Positions 54,274 through 62,466 of a stretch of 64,000 nucleotides of DNA are shown piece by piece. The position numbers and the translations under genes were made by a program. Under the pieces are notes generated by a model, which searched no databases, was not told where the DNA came from, and saw only the letters and a list, made by a program, of their open reading frames with translations. How positions within the stretch are numbered: the stretch's first letter is position 1; each line of letters opens with the position of its first letter. Source of the DNA: Enterococcus plantarum (GTDB lineage: Bacteria > Bacillota > Bacilli > Lactobacillales > Enterococcaceae); contig NZ_MIKA01000012.1 in NCBI RefSeq assembly GCF_001730295.1, positions 215,041 to 279,040 of the forward strand, given 5' to 3'.

Positions 54274-54856
54274 ACATACCTGCTTTCATTTGTTTTTTTA
54301 AAATTCTAAATGCTTTTTGTTGTGCAAATGGATGGGCTGAAAAATGTATACCACTTACAGCGAAACATAGTGCAAATATGCCTATAATTCCTTTCACAGA
54401 AGTTTTTTCAATAAAAGGTAAGATTATTAAAAATATACTATATCCAAATATAAATAATAATTCTGTCACCGCTAAAATTCTTAAATTTGATGAATTATTT
54501 AAGATTTTTTGGACATCTTTTTTGGTGAATTTTTTTTCAATATATTGCCCTTTGGACCTATCTATCAAATAAACTGTTAACAGCTTTCCCATAAGAAAAC
54601 CCACACCAGAAATGCAAAGGATATTTATATAGTTTGGAACTAAAGATACAAGATTAAATTGTTTTGCAATCAGCGGAATTAAAAACATTCCTATAAAAGC
54701 AGATATTCCCCATGTTTGAGATTTAGAATAACTCTTCCCAGATTTTTCAGTATATGGGCCTATAAATTCTTGAATAAATAATTTACGCTTCGATAAATCA
54801 AAATATACTGATTTATCAGTATCAATTTTCAGCAAAGCAACCGATTTATTCTTCAA
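54263..54856 (-). CDS. membrane protein, candidate immunity protein of the headless LXG cassette
   Basis: This 197-residue protein has a soluble N-terminal part (MKNKSVALLKIDTDKSVYFDL, about 1-45), two membrane segments (about 50-90), a charged middle and two more segments (about 124-166), ending HPFAQQKAFRILKKQMKAG. It overlaps the toxin reading frame by four bases. The same N- and C-terminal phrases recur in the frameshifted gene at 42,750-43,343, so this is a small family of cassette-associated proteins. Immunity is inferred from position and topology. Confidence 0.75.
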   Translation of the reverse strand: MKNKSVALLKIDTDKSVYFDLSKRKLFIQEFIGPYTEKSGKSYSKSQTWGISAFIGMFLIPLIAKQFNLVSLVPNYINILCISGVGFLMGKLLTVYLIDRSKGQYIEKKFTKKDVQKILNNSSNLRILAVTELLFIFGYSIFLIILPFIEKTSVKGIIGIFALCFAVSGIHFSAHPFAQQKAFRILKKQMKAGMYDE

Positions 54857-56142
54857 TTAAATGCTCCTCCTAATGAATTACCAATATTTGAAAACCATTT
54901 ACTAGTGCCTTGCTTGATATCATCAACAGTTTTTGAAACTTTAGAAGATATGTCATCAATAGTTTTTTTAGCTTTACCTGTTTCTACCCAGTCATAAATC
55001 TCAGAACCTACATACCCAATTCCTATACCAACTACTGCACCAAAAGCTGTTCCTAAGACAGGTACAGGGATGGCTGATCCTAGAGCCGCGCCAATCTGCC
55101 CACCAACGGCTGCTCCACCTGATCCAATTACGGAATGAGCTATTGTATTTTTGATTGCCCTTCCCTCATCATTGTATTTCGTCATTTGATCATTATAGTC
55201 AAATGCTGCCCCTGCTACTGTTCCAACAATTCCTAAACCTTTCCAAATTTTGCTACCAGAGACAGCATTAGAAGCATTTATTAGATCATCTCCCGCACTT
55301 TCTAAAGCCCGTGCTCGTTTGCCTATTCGCGATAATTCATTAGGAGATATACTTCTGCTTCCCATTTGCAAAGCATCAACTCTCATGTTTTTACCAGTCA
55401 TTTTAAGTCCTTGTAAAACACCATCACCTATAGCTTGTCCATAGCCTAAATTTTCAACTGACTTACTAAATGCGGTATAACTAATCCCATTATTAATATC
55501 ATTTATCCGTTTCTTCACATCAGGATCGTCCACTCCATACTTCGCAATCATTTCTGATGGCGTCATTGAGTTCAGATCTTTTTCTTTCGTTTTTCGTTGC
55601 TTTTCATCTGCTTCAGTCACCTTTTTTTGAAACGCTTGAACATTATCTGCTAAAGTAGTACTATTCGCAAATGCGAGGAAACGAGGATCAGTATAGCCTA
55701 ATCCTCCGACTTTCTGTGCTGCTTTAATTTGCGTGCTTAAAGACTGAATCATGTCTTCATTAGCCGAATTGCCTTGCTTACTATCGAACTGATTGACTTT
55801 TTGAATGATTTCATCCGCATACTTCTTCGTCGCGTCCGCTACTTGATTAAAGTCACTCTTTGAGGCAGATAATGAAATTAGATCAGAAATACTGCTATAA
55901 ACGGACTGGAAACTCTTCACTTGTTCTTGATAGGTTTGTTTCATCTTATCAATATCTGATTTTGCTTTGATCAGGACTTCTTCACTAAGGACTGCTGAAT
56001 CGGATGATTCGCCTGTTGTTCCTTTAAAATCCTGATACGCTTGGCGTAGCTCCATTTCAACGGCTAGATAACTACTTTTCAATCCAACAATTACGGCATT
56101 CTGGTTATTATTGATATCCGCTGATATAGCTTGTCCTACTTT
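54853..56142 (-). pseudogene. headless LXG toxin cassette 3 (export N-terminus missing)
   Basis: The frame is open from a TAG (56,143-56,145) to 54,853. From 55,481 to 56,142 its DNA is almost identical to toxin 4 (57,658-58,319). It lacks the first ~46 codons of that gene, including the LSG region of the export domain. An internal ATG would give 409 residues. The C-terminus is distinct (about 190-409 of that product), with a glycine-zipper-like run GGAAVGGQIGAALGSAIPVPV. It looks like a stored toxin tip, unable to be exported unless recombined behind a complete head. The partner gene at 54,263 remains intact. Confidence 0.82.
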
Positions 56143-56270
56143 CTATTCAGGAAGACAGTAGTCTAAAAACATTTCGTTTATCTATATACATGAAAAGAAA
56201 CCTCTTCAAATTAAGGTTTCTTTTCATGATAATTAAATAAGTGATTCTAATTTCAAGATAAATTTTTAAA

Positions 56271-56567
56271 TTATTTATCTTGAATAAAAAATTTAGGGTA
56301 CTTAATATTATTCAATTCTTTCAAAATATTTTTTTGAAGTTCTTTTTCAGTCTCTGATAAATAACCTGTAAAGTGTACTTCATCAATGTCCTCAGCGTTA
56401 AAAAAGTAATTACTATCATTTAAAATACCTTGTGGAAATAAACAAGCACCGTAATCAAAGTATCCAAGTTCTCCGTCTTTGTTGTAGAGTGGAAACCTTG
56501 AGGTAATCATCAGCTCTTGTTTATCTTTCTTTAATGAAATAACTGTTCCTATTGGATAAATATTCAT
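56271..56567 (-). CDS. DUF4176-type T7SS-associated protein
   Basis: This 98-residue protein has YPIGTVISLKKDKQELMITSR, GYFDYGACLFPQGI and DIDEVHFTGYLSE, the DUF4176 pattern. It starts behind GGGAG, 14 nt after the upstream membrane-protein gene. It resembles the 53,962 protein most (shared GYFDY and KYPK phrases), in line with duplication of the toxin/DUF4176/membrane-protein unit. Confidence 0.82.
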   Translation of the reverse strand: MNIYPIGTVISLKKDKQELMITSRFPLYNKDGELGYFDYGACLFPQGILNDSNYFFNAEDIDEVHFTGYLSETEKELQKNILKELNNIKYPKFFIQDK

Positions 56568-56581
56568 AATTATTCTCCCTA

Positions 56582-57136
56582 CTATTTTAATGTTTTAATT
56601 AGTTTTTTCGTAACTGTAAAATATATAAATGGTTCATATAATGCGACTACACTAACAAATATACATAACCACGAAAATATAAGAAATAATATTACATGCA
56701 TGAAATAAAATATTATTGTACATGTTACACCTAGAAAAAAAAATATACTTGCTAGTTTTATTAAACCTGCTAAATTGCTAATTCGTCTTTTCCCAACAAT
56801 TTCTTTTAACTTGTCATATGAGAAAGATATCTGATTTTTTTCAAGTGTTTTTCTTTGATGTTTATTTAAAAAAAACATCAAAAGAAGTGCTGTAAATATT
56901 GCAAATAAGTATGTTCCAACTATAAGTAATGGTATATTTTCAACATTATCATATAATAATTTTCCGAGTACGGAGTTACCTAATAATGTAGTAACTAATG
57001 CAATAATTCCAAAGTTACTTTTTGATGTTGTTGCGTTATTATTAGTACTATTTAGCTTTAATTCAGCTAATTTTTTCTCTTTCTCATTATAAAAAATCAT
57101 ATGACCATCAGTGTCACTATATATTTTTTGATACAT
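56582..57136 (-). CDS. membrane protein, candidate immunity protein of LXG toxin 4
   Basis: This 184-residue protein has a short soluble start, two membrane segments (about 43-90), a basic middle (NKHQRKTLEKNQISFSYDKLKEIVG) and two more segments (about 122-170). The layout is the same as the 54,263 protein, though the sequence is different. It follows toxin 4 by 19 nt behind AAGGTG. The toxin has a glycine-zipper end, so a membrane-bound partner is expected. Immunity is inferred. Confidence 0.74.
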   Translation of the reverse strand: MYQKIYSDTDGHMIFYNEKEKKLAELKLNSTNNNATTSKSNFGIIALVTTLLGNSVLGKLLYDNVENIPLLIVGTYLFAIFTALLLMFFLNKHQRKTLEKNQISFSYDKLKEIVGKRRISNLAGLIKLASIFFFLGVTCTIIFYFMHVILFLIFSWLCIFVSVVALYEPFIYFTVTKKLIKTLK

Positions 57137-57155
57137 ACTTTATCACCTTCTTTTT

Positions 57156-58457
57156 TCATTTAAAAAAACTAGAAACAGAATCAATAATGGCATCGGATAC
57201 CGTATTTATGGCACTACCAACTATAGTACCAACTACCACTCCTATAACTGTTCCAACAACAGGTACTGGAATTGCTGTACCTAAGATTCCCCCTATGGTT
57301 CCCGCTACGGATGCAGCAGTTGCTGTTGCAACTGCAACGCCTGCTATATCACCTACTGCATTACCTGCCAAATGACCTACAAATTTCATTGGGGCATTAG
57401 GATCTTCCGAAGAGATCAAAGAATAAGCATCTATTGCAGGACCAATAAATGGAATTGCTTTATTAACTTTCCCTCCAACTTTTCCTCCAAGGTACAAAGC
57501 TGATCCCAATCCATTGCCTGCAAATTCAGAACTATAGTAACCTGACATATCAGCGATTCTTTGACCATTTTTATCAAAGAATTGCTGTGCTCCTTCTGTA
57601 AATAAGGATATCTCAGTATCTTTTATTAAATCTTTCGCTACTCCGAAAACTGTCGTACTAATCCCATTATTAATATAATTTATTCGCTTCTTCACATCTG
57701 GATCGTCCACTCCATACTTCGCAATCATTTCTGATGGCGTCATTGAGTTCAGATCTTTTTCTTTCGTTTTTCGTTGCTTTTCATCTGCTTCAGTCACCTT
57801 TTTTTGAAACGCTTGAACATTATCTGCTAAAGTAGTACTATTCGCAAATGCGAGGAAACGAGGATCAGTATAGCCTAATCCTCCGACTTTCTGTGCTGCT
57901 TTAATTTGCGTGCTTAAAGACTGAATCATGTCTTCATTAGCCGAATTGCCTTGCTTACTATCGAACTGATTGACTTTTTGAATGATTTCATCCGCATACT
58001 TCTTCGTCGCGTCCGCTACTTGATTAAAGTCACTCTTTGAGGCAGATAATGAAATTAGATCAGAAATACTGCTATAAACGGACTGGAAACTCTTCACTTG
58101 TTCTTGATAGGTTTGTTTCATCTTATCAATATCTGATTTTGCTTTGATCAGGACTTCTTCACTAAGGACTGCTGAATCGGATGATTCGCCTGTTGTTCCT
58201 TTAAAATCCTGATACGCTTGGCGTAGCTCCATTTCAACGGCTAGATAACTACTTTTCAATCCAACAATTACGGCATTCTGGTTATTATTGATATCCGCTG
58301 ATATAGCTTGTCCTACTTTACCAGACAGTGCGTTACTGTTAATTATACCATTCATTGCGTTTTTTGCAGTATTTAATTGACTTTGCGCTGTCTTAGAAAG
58401 CTTTTGATACTCTTCTACTGCTTTCTTCATTTCTGCTGTATCGACATAAAATCCCAT
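57156..58457 (-). CDS. LXG-type T7SS toxin 4, glycine-zipper C-terminus
   Basis: This 433-residue protein opens MGFYVDTAEMKKAVEEYQKLSK and has LSG at about 44-46 (NALSGKVGQAISADI) in a long helical export domain (about 1-260). The C-terminal ~150 residues contain repeated glycine zippers (GDIAGVAVATATAASVAGTI, GGILGTAIPVPVVGT, GVVVGTIVGSA) and a short helical end. It is the complete version of the head missing from cassette 3. The helper genes at 58,487, 59,197 and 59,510 precede it. Likely a membrane-depolarising antibacterial effector, by analogy with TelE. Confidence 0.87.
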   Translation of the reverse strand: MGFYVDTAEMKKAVEEYQKLSKTAQSQLNTAKNAMNGIINSNALSGKVGQAISADINNNQNAVIVGLKSSYLAVEMELRQAYQDFKGTTGESSDSAVLSEEVLIKAKSDIDKMKQTYQEQVKSFQSVYSSISDLISLSASKSDFNQVADATKKYADEIIQKVNQFDSKQGNSANEDMIQSLSTQIKAAQKVGGLGYTDPRFLAFANSTTLADNVQAFQKKVTEADEKQRKTKEKDLNSMTPSEMIAKYGVDDPDVKKRINYINNGISTTVFGVAKDLIKDTEISLFTEGAQQFFDKNGQRIADMSGYYSSEFAGNGLGSALYLGGKVGGKVNKAIPFIGPAIDAYSLISSEDPNAPMKFVGHLAGNAVGDIAGVAVATATAASVAGTIGGILGTAIPVPVVGTVIGVVVGTIVGSAINTVSDAIIDSVSSFFK

Positions 58458-58486
58458 AATACACTCCTTTCCATGCGTTTACCCTA

Positions 58487-59197
58487 TTATTCTTGTTCTG
58501 ACAACTCAGACAACACTTCAAAATAAGCAATCGTATCTTCTGGTTTCATATACGCTGTTGAAACTTGTTGCTTTGTTACCTGAGTCGTTCGTAAACCATC
58601 GAAAGCAAACGCTTCTTCATACTCATTTGTAAGACTTTCCGCAATGACCCGTTTGATCATCATATTAGAAATCAAAATCGGATCATTCCCAGGAATCTCT
58701 CCGTAAGGCCACAAATGACCTAGATAATCTACAATATATTGCTCAAAACCGCTCATCAGCGGAATCTTCCGACCGCTTAACGTGACAACTGCGCCTAGCT
58801 CTTCCTTTTTAAAGAGTTCAGCTAGTTCTTCCGTTAACATACTTTCATCTAATTCAACCGTTGTTCCAACTGGATAAATCGGCGCAAAGGCAACATCGAT
58901 TTTCCCCATATACTGAAGAAACTGTCCATTGGTCAGTTCTACTTGACTAGTTTGACGATCAAGCACTACACGTTGAGTATCATGATCAAAAGAGACTGTC
59001 AATTTAGCACCAACCATCGGCTTATGTTCGAATTGTTCTTCTTCATTACGATAGGCTTTATAAATTCCTTTTAACAAAGGAAAGTTTGTTCCTAATAAAA
59101 CACCTGTTGTAATCAACTCATTCGTTACCTCAAAAAGTAAAGAATCATCATTTGCTAGAACCTCTTCGAAAAATTTTTTTGTATCATAACTCGCCAT
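58487..59197 (-). CDS. long DUF4176-type T7SS-associated protein
   Basis: This 236-residue protein has an N-terminal domain of its own (about 1-100). It is followed by a DUF4176-like core (APIYPVGTTVELDESML, GAVVTLSGRKIPL, DYLGHLWPYGEIPG, ISNMMIKRVIAESL) and a C-terminal tail. It is about twice as long as the other DUF4176 proteins here. The start overlaps the upstream small-partner gene (TAATG), so translation is coupled. The extra N-terminal part has no recognised family. Confidence 0.75.
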   Translation of the reverse strand: MASYDTKKFFEEVLANDDSLLFEVTNELITTGVLLGTNFPLLKGIYKAYRNEEEQFEHKPMVGAKLTVSFDHDTQRVVLDRQTSQVELTNGQFLQYMGKIDVAFAPIYPVGTTVELDESMLTEELAELFKKEELGAVVTLSGRKIPLMSGFEQYIVDYLGHLWPYGEIPGNDPILISNMMIKRVIAESLTNEYEEAFAFDGLRTTQVTKQQVSTAYMKPEDTIAYFEVLSELSEQE

Positions 59198-59487
59198 TAG
59201 TTGAACCTCACTTTAGATGTATTTTGTTTGAACGAGGTTGAGGCTTGTTTATCTTCTGAAACAATATTTCCAGCGACTTGTTTCATTTTTTGCGTATCTG
59301 TTTTCGAAACATTTTTGAAGGATTCTACTGTATTTGCAAGTTTCTTTTGTGTTTCAATTATTTTTTTGAATCGCTTCAATGTTGTTTTCCCTAAATTGTT
59401 GATGGTTGGTTTTGAAATGCTTGATACTGCACTCTCTGCTTTGTTAACCGCACCATCCCAGACTTGTCTATCAACACCTATTGCCAT
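59197..59487 (-). CDS. small WXG100-like export partner (DUF3130 / TIGR04197 type)
   Basis: This 96-residue helical protein begins MAIGVDRQVWDGAVNKAESAVSSIS and ends KQNTSKVRFN. The size, Ser/Thr/Lys-rich helices and final RF match the small LXG partner class, like the one at 51,490. A VW near residue 8 could play the role of the WXG turn. It starts behind AAGGAG, between the coiled-coil partner and the long DUF4176 gene. Confidence 0.77.
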   Translation of the reverse strand: MAIGVDRQVWDGAVNKAESAVSSISKPTINNLGKTTLKRFKKIIETQKKLANTVESFKNVSKTDTQKMKQVAGNIVSEDKQASTSFKQNTSKVRFN

Positions 59488-59509
59488 AGTTCATCTCTCC
59501 TTTGTCTTA

Positions 59510-59947
59510 CTAAAAAATAGAGGCTAAGAAATTTTTTGCCATATCAAAGGCGCTTCCGACAGCACTCAACAAATCACCTTGCTCTAACTCTTTCTTTGCT
59601 ATTTCTGCATCTAGTTTAGATAAATTTTGTTGATGGGTGTTTTCTTCTTTATGCAAAGCCGTTCCCATTTTTTTTGCCTTCTGATCAAATTTAGTACGAA
59701 GCGTCCCTTTAAACTGCCCTGTACTCAATTTTGTTGAGTATTGATTGACTTCATTTTCGAATTTGGAGAAGGACGACATTGACTTATTTAGCGCTCGTTT
59801 TGCTTCTTTCAATCGTTCTAATTTTTTTTGATTTCGATCATAATTTGCTTGTCGCTCATTTGCGATACGTTGCCATTTTGTTGCTTCTTGGCGATTTCGA
59901 CCATTACTCTCTTGTCGTTTTCTTTCTGCTGCATCGTCTTTACTCAT
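59510..59947 (-). CDS. coiled-coil export partner (DUF5082-like)
   Basis: This 145-residue protein has a very basic, polar first third, long heptad-type helices and a short hydrophobic end (AVGSAFDMAKNFLASIF). It is the first gene after essC fragment A, behind AAGGAGG. Similar small coiled-coil proteins (DUF5082, DUF3958) precede LXG toxins and bind their export domain. It is the counterpart of the gene at 51,115, with little sequence similarity, so the two cassettes come from different LXG lineages. Confidence 0.72.
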   Translation of the reverse strand: MSKDDAAERKRQESNGRNRQEATKWQRIANERQANYDRNQKKLERLKEAKRALNKSMSSFSKFENEVNQYSTKLSTGQFKGTLRTKFDQKAKKMGTALHKEENTHQQNLSKLDAEIAKKELEQGDLLSAVGSAFDMAKNFLASIF

Positions 59948-59979
59948 CGTTTTACCTCCTTTTACACTTAAACTATCAA

Positions 59980-60345
59980 CTATTCACTAACCAACTTCAC
60001 TCGACAAGCATTCCGTCCAACAAAGAAATAAGACTCATCTAGCTCAACTGTTGGTTCACTATAGCCTGATTTCACATTGATAAATCCTTGATCCGCTAAA
60101 CGTGTACCGATCATTCCTGCTGGGATATTCGTACGTAGTCGCTTATTAAAGTCATCGAAGCTATTTTCAATTTGTTTTTGATTGCCTTGGAAAATAAAGT
60201 AAATCTTCACTTTCGCGGCTTTTCTTAGGTACACGTCAATTGCATCATTGGTAATGAATGTCTTATCTCCAAATACATGCGCCTCTGGAACATAGACAAA
60301 CATTGGTTCTGGATCTGTTGCGTCCTGACGAACTTCTTCTACTAC
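59980..60345 (-). pseudogene. headless essC 3'-end fragment A (T7SS ATPase C-terminus)
   Basis: The frame is open for 121 codons from a TAA (60,346-60,348) and reads EEVRQDATDPEPMFVYVPEAHVF. DAIDVYLRKAAKVKIYFIFQG, AGMIGTRLADQGFINVKSG and the final DESYFFVGRNACRVK follow. The string of phrases (YVPE, KAAKVKIYF, G.RLADQ.F, DE.YF..GR) is very like the extreme C-terminus of EssC. A methionine at 60,303 could start a 107-residue product, but it lacks a ribosome site. The rest of essC is absent. It heads the cassette of toxin 4. Confidence 0.75.
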
Positions 60346-60380
60346 TTAACTCGTATAATTTTTATTTTTTGATACAAAAT

Positions 60381-60485
60381 AAAAAAGCTTAGATCTACAA
60401 ATCAACTTGTAATAAACCAAAAAAAGTTAGATTTTTTAGTCTAACTTTTTTTGGTTTACTTGCTAATTTGTTCTAAGCTTTTAAA
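60381..60485 (-). terminator. large nested hairpin, terminator of the gene at 60,502
   Basis: An inner stem AAACCAAAAAAAGTTAGA with TCTAACTTTTTTTGGTTT is embedded in a longer imperfect inverted repeat, with outer AAAAGCTTAGA and TCTAAGCTTTT. It separates boundary unit A from the essC fragment. Confidence 0.75.
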
Positions 60486-60501
60486 CAACATTTCTATTTA
60501 A

Positions 60502-60792
60502 TTAAATTTTTTCTTTGCCTCTCAAAATGATAATCTGGCTTTCCATTTTTTGTAAGGTTTGTGAAAAATCATTGTGGAAAGTAGTAAATATCTGAGAGCA
60601 AGCATGGTATTCATTCGCTATTTTCTTTTTATTAACAGGACGCTTTTGATCGCTAAAGAATTCATTTAGTAGTTTTAAAGCACTCTCCCATGAATTTAGT
60701 TGTTCCAACATATCATGCAGATAATATACCTCCTGATAACTTATCATTTTAATCGGTTGATTATTTTTTGTCTTTATACTTTGCTTTTCCAT
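60502..60792 (-). CDS. small helical protein divergent from an XRE regulator (boundary unit A)
   Basis: This 96-residue protein has the C-terminal FHNDFSQTLQKMESQIIILRGKEKI, almost the same as the protein at 52,872, and a more diverged first half. It starts behind AAGGAGG. The paralogy, the divergent XRE neighbour and the essC fragment downstream repeat the order seen at boundary B. No family or activity is known. The first 20 residues are polar, so it is not a secreted protein. Confidence 0.75.
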   Translation of the reverse strand: MEKQSIKTKNNQPIKMISYQEVYYLHDMLEQLNSWESALKLLNEFFSDQKRPVNKKKIANEYHACSQIFTTFHNDFSQTLQKMESQIIILRGKEKI

Positions 60793-60896
60793 AATTCTCC
60801 TCCTTTTTCACGAGAGATGCCTATACGAGCACCACTTATTTTTTCATTATACTATATGATGTTCTTACAAACAACACTAAAAAGGGAGAGAATTCT

Positions 60897-61106
60897 ATGG
60901 AAAGAAAAGTAGAAATTCGTTTGAAACAACTAGTTGATGATAGAGGAATATCCTTAAGAGAACTTGCTCGTTTATCAGATATCGAGCCTTCAATTGTTAA
61001 TAAGTTGGCTAATAATAAAAGAGAGAAAATTTATTTACCTCATATTGAGAGAATAGCAGATGCTTTGGATATTGATGATATAACTGAAATAATTCGGTTG
61101 AAATGA
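60897..61106 (+). CDS. small XRE-family regulator (boundary unit A)
   Basis: This 69-residue single HTH domain reads VEIRLKQLVDDRGISLRELARLSDIEPSIVNKLAN, then LPHIERIADALDIDDITEIIR. It is the same class and size as the regulator at 53,519, though clearly diverged. It starts behind AAGGGAG. A 104-nt divergent intergenic region separates it from the helical gene at 60,502; no perfect palindrome like those at boundary B is seen. It probably represses the divergent pair. Confidence 0.86.
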   Translation: MERKVEIRLKQLVDDRGISLRELARLSDIEPSIVNKLANNKREKIYLPHIERIADALDIDDITEIIRLK

Positions 61107-61322
61107 GTAGGAAATGCTGTGTAAACACCATCATTTGGGAACTTACACTGTTTTTATAGTAAGAATTTTACTTTTTAATACTGCTCTCTGGCTTAGTTTT
61201 TGACCATTAGATTATTTAGAATCTATAAAATACATTGAACTTGTTCTGATGTATTTCAATAAGTCTTTTATTATTTAAACAGTTCTCTTATCGAAAATTT
61301 GATTATCCTACAATTATGCACA

Positions 61323-61360
61323 AAAAATGGTATCAGCATTTTTTGCTGATACCATTTTAC
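61323..61360 (-). terminator. terminator of the HNH-toxin immunity genes
   Basis: AAAATGGTATCAGCA and TGCTGATACCATTTT are perfect arms just after the gene at 61,379. The rest of 61,107-61,322 shows nothing. Confidence 0.88.
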
Positions 61361-61378
61361 TAGACTTATTGAGACTGA

Positions 61379-61810
61379 TTAATCTATTAACTTCAGATAA
61401 TATTCATCATCTTCCGAAATCTTTTTTAAAAATTCTTCTAGCGAGTCGGCTATCTTAAATTCATCATAATAAATTTCATTTCTCTCATTATTAGATATTT
61501 TTATTGAAATCATCGCGGTTTCATTCGCTTCGAAAAATACCAATTCATTTTCTAAATCATCATAAACTTCAATATCTGGAAAAAATTCATAATCATTTTG
61601 TTTTAATTTAAAATCTCTTATAGAATAAGGATCCATTATACGGTTGATATTATATTCAGAGCCTTTTATAAAACCATAACCTACACTCAAAAAGAATTCC
61701 TTTAGTTCTTTAGGAATTTCTAATTCTAATGCCGTTTCTACTTCAATTATGTCTTCCATTTTTATATTGTAAAAAATATTCCCACTATTATCTTCGCTAC
61801 ATTTAATCAT
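61379..61810 (-). CDS. SUKH (SMI1/KNR4)-like protein, candidate immunity protein
   Basis: This 143-residue acidic protein contains the SUKH pattern: an N-terminal helix with IEVETALELEIPKELKEFFLSVG, then SEYNINRIMDPYSIRDF and a strand-rich end with a final SLEEFLKKI. SUKH proteins are common immunity proteins to nuclease toxins. It is the second gene after the HNH-type LXG toxin, 56 nt behind the first candidate. Its ribosome site is weak (GGGAATAACG). Two immunity candidates behind one toxin may mean one is inherited from an earlier cargo. Confidence 0.78.
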   Translation of the reverse strand: MIKCSEDNSGNIFYNIKMEDIIEVETALELEIPKELKEFFLSVGYGFIKGSEYNINRIMDPYSIRDFKLKQNDYEFFPDIEVYDDLENELVFFEANETAMISIKISNNERNEIYYDEFKIADSLEEFLKKISEDDEYYLKLID

Positions 61811-61866
61811 AAGTCGTTATTCCCTTATTTTATCGTAAATAAGTATAGCTTTTGCTCATATATTTT

Positions 61867-62466
61867 TTATAGAACTGGTTCATCATTTTCATTCAATACA
61901 GTTTTTATTTCATTATTTTCATAAATTACCATATATTCATCTGGGAGAGCCAGAACTTGAATTATCTCAGGTTTTTGTTTTAAAAGTTGATAAGCATATA
62001 AGGCATATAGATCTTCTTCTGAATTATCCTCTTCTATACTACCTATATACCAACCTGAATCACCTAGTTCCACATCACTAGATCTTTGCATATACATTGT
62101 ATCGAAAGTTAAAATATTTTTTTGAAGTATGATTTTATCGCTAAAACTAATTGATTTGCCTTCTAAGTTTAGTTTTCTCAAAAAATGACCTTGTTCTAAC
62201 TGTACCCATAGTGCCAAGGTTAAATCTTTAGTCTTATCTTCAAAAGGATTTTTGCTAGTATCATTTGTTAGTATAACGAATGAGTCTTTATTTATTTCTT
62301 CTAAAAAATAAATTGACCAGCCAATTTGGAATGAAAATCCATTTATTAACTCTTCCTCATTCATATTTTTTAGAATGTAGAACAGGCTTAACAATTGAGG
62401 CTCTAACTCTTTTTCTACAGTAGCTATAAATTCTTTACTTCCTATTTTTTGCTTAAATTCTTTCAT
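61867..62466 (-). CDS. DUF2185 (Imm33-like) protein, candidate immunity protein of the HNH toxin
   Basis: This 199-residue soluble protein has a ~115-residue N-terminal region, followed by a DUF2185-like stretch MYMQRSSDVELGDSGWYIGSIEED, ALYAYQLLKQKPEIIQVLALPD. That stretch resembles immunity proteins of polymorphic toxins. Its ATG follows the toxin stop directly (TAAATG), so the pair is translationally coupled. It is the likeliest direct immunity protein of the nuclease toxin. Confidence 0.72.
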   Translation of the reverse strand: MKEFKQKIGSKEFIATVEKELEPQLLSLFYILKNMNEEELINGFSFQIGWSIYFLEEINKDSFVILTNDTSKNPFEDKTKDLTLALWVQLEQGHFLRKLNLEGKSISFSDKIILQKNILTFDTMYMQRSSDVELGDSGWYIGSIEEDNSEEDLYALYAYQLLKQKPEIIQVLALPDEYMVIYENNEIKTVLNENDEPVL

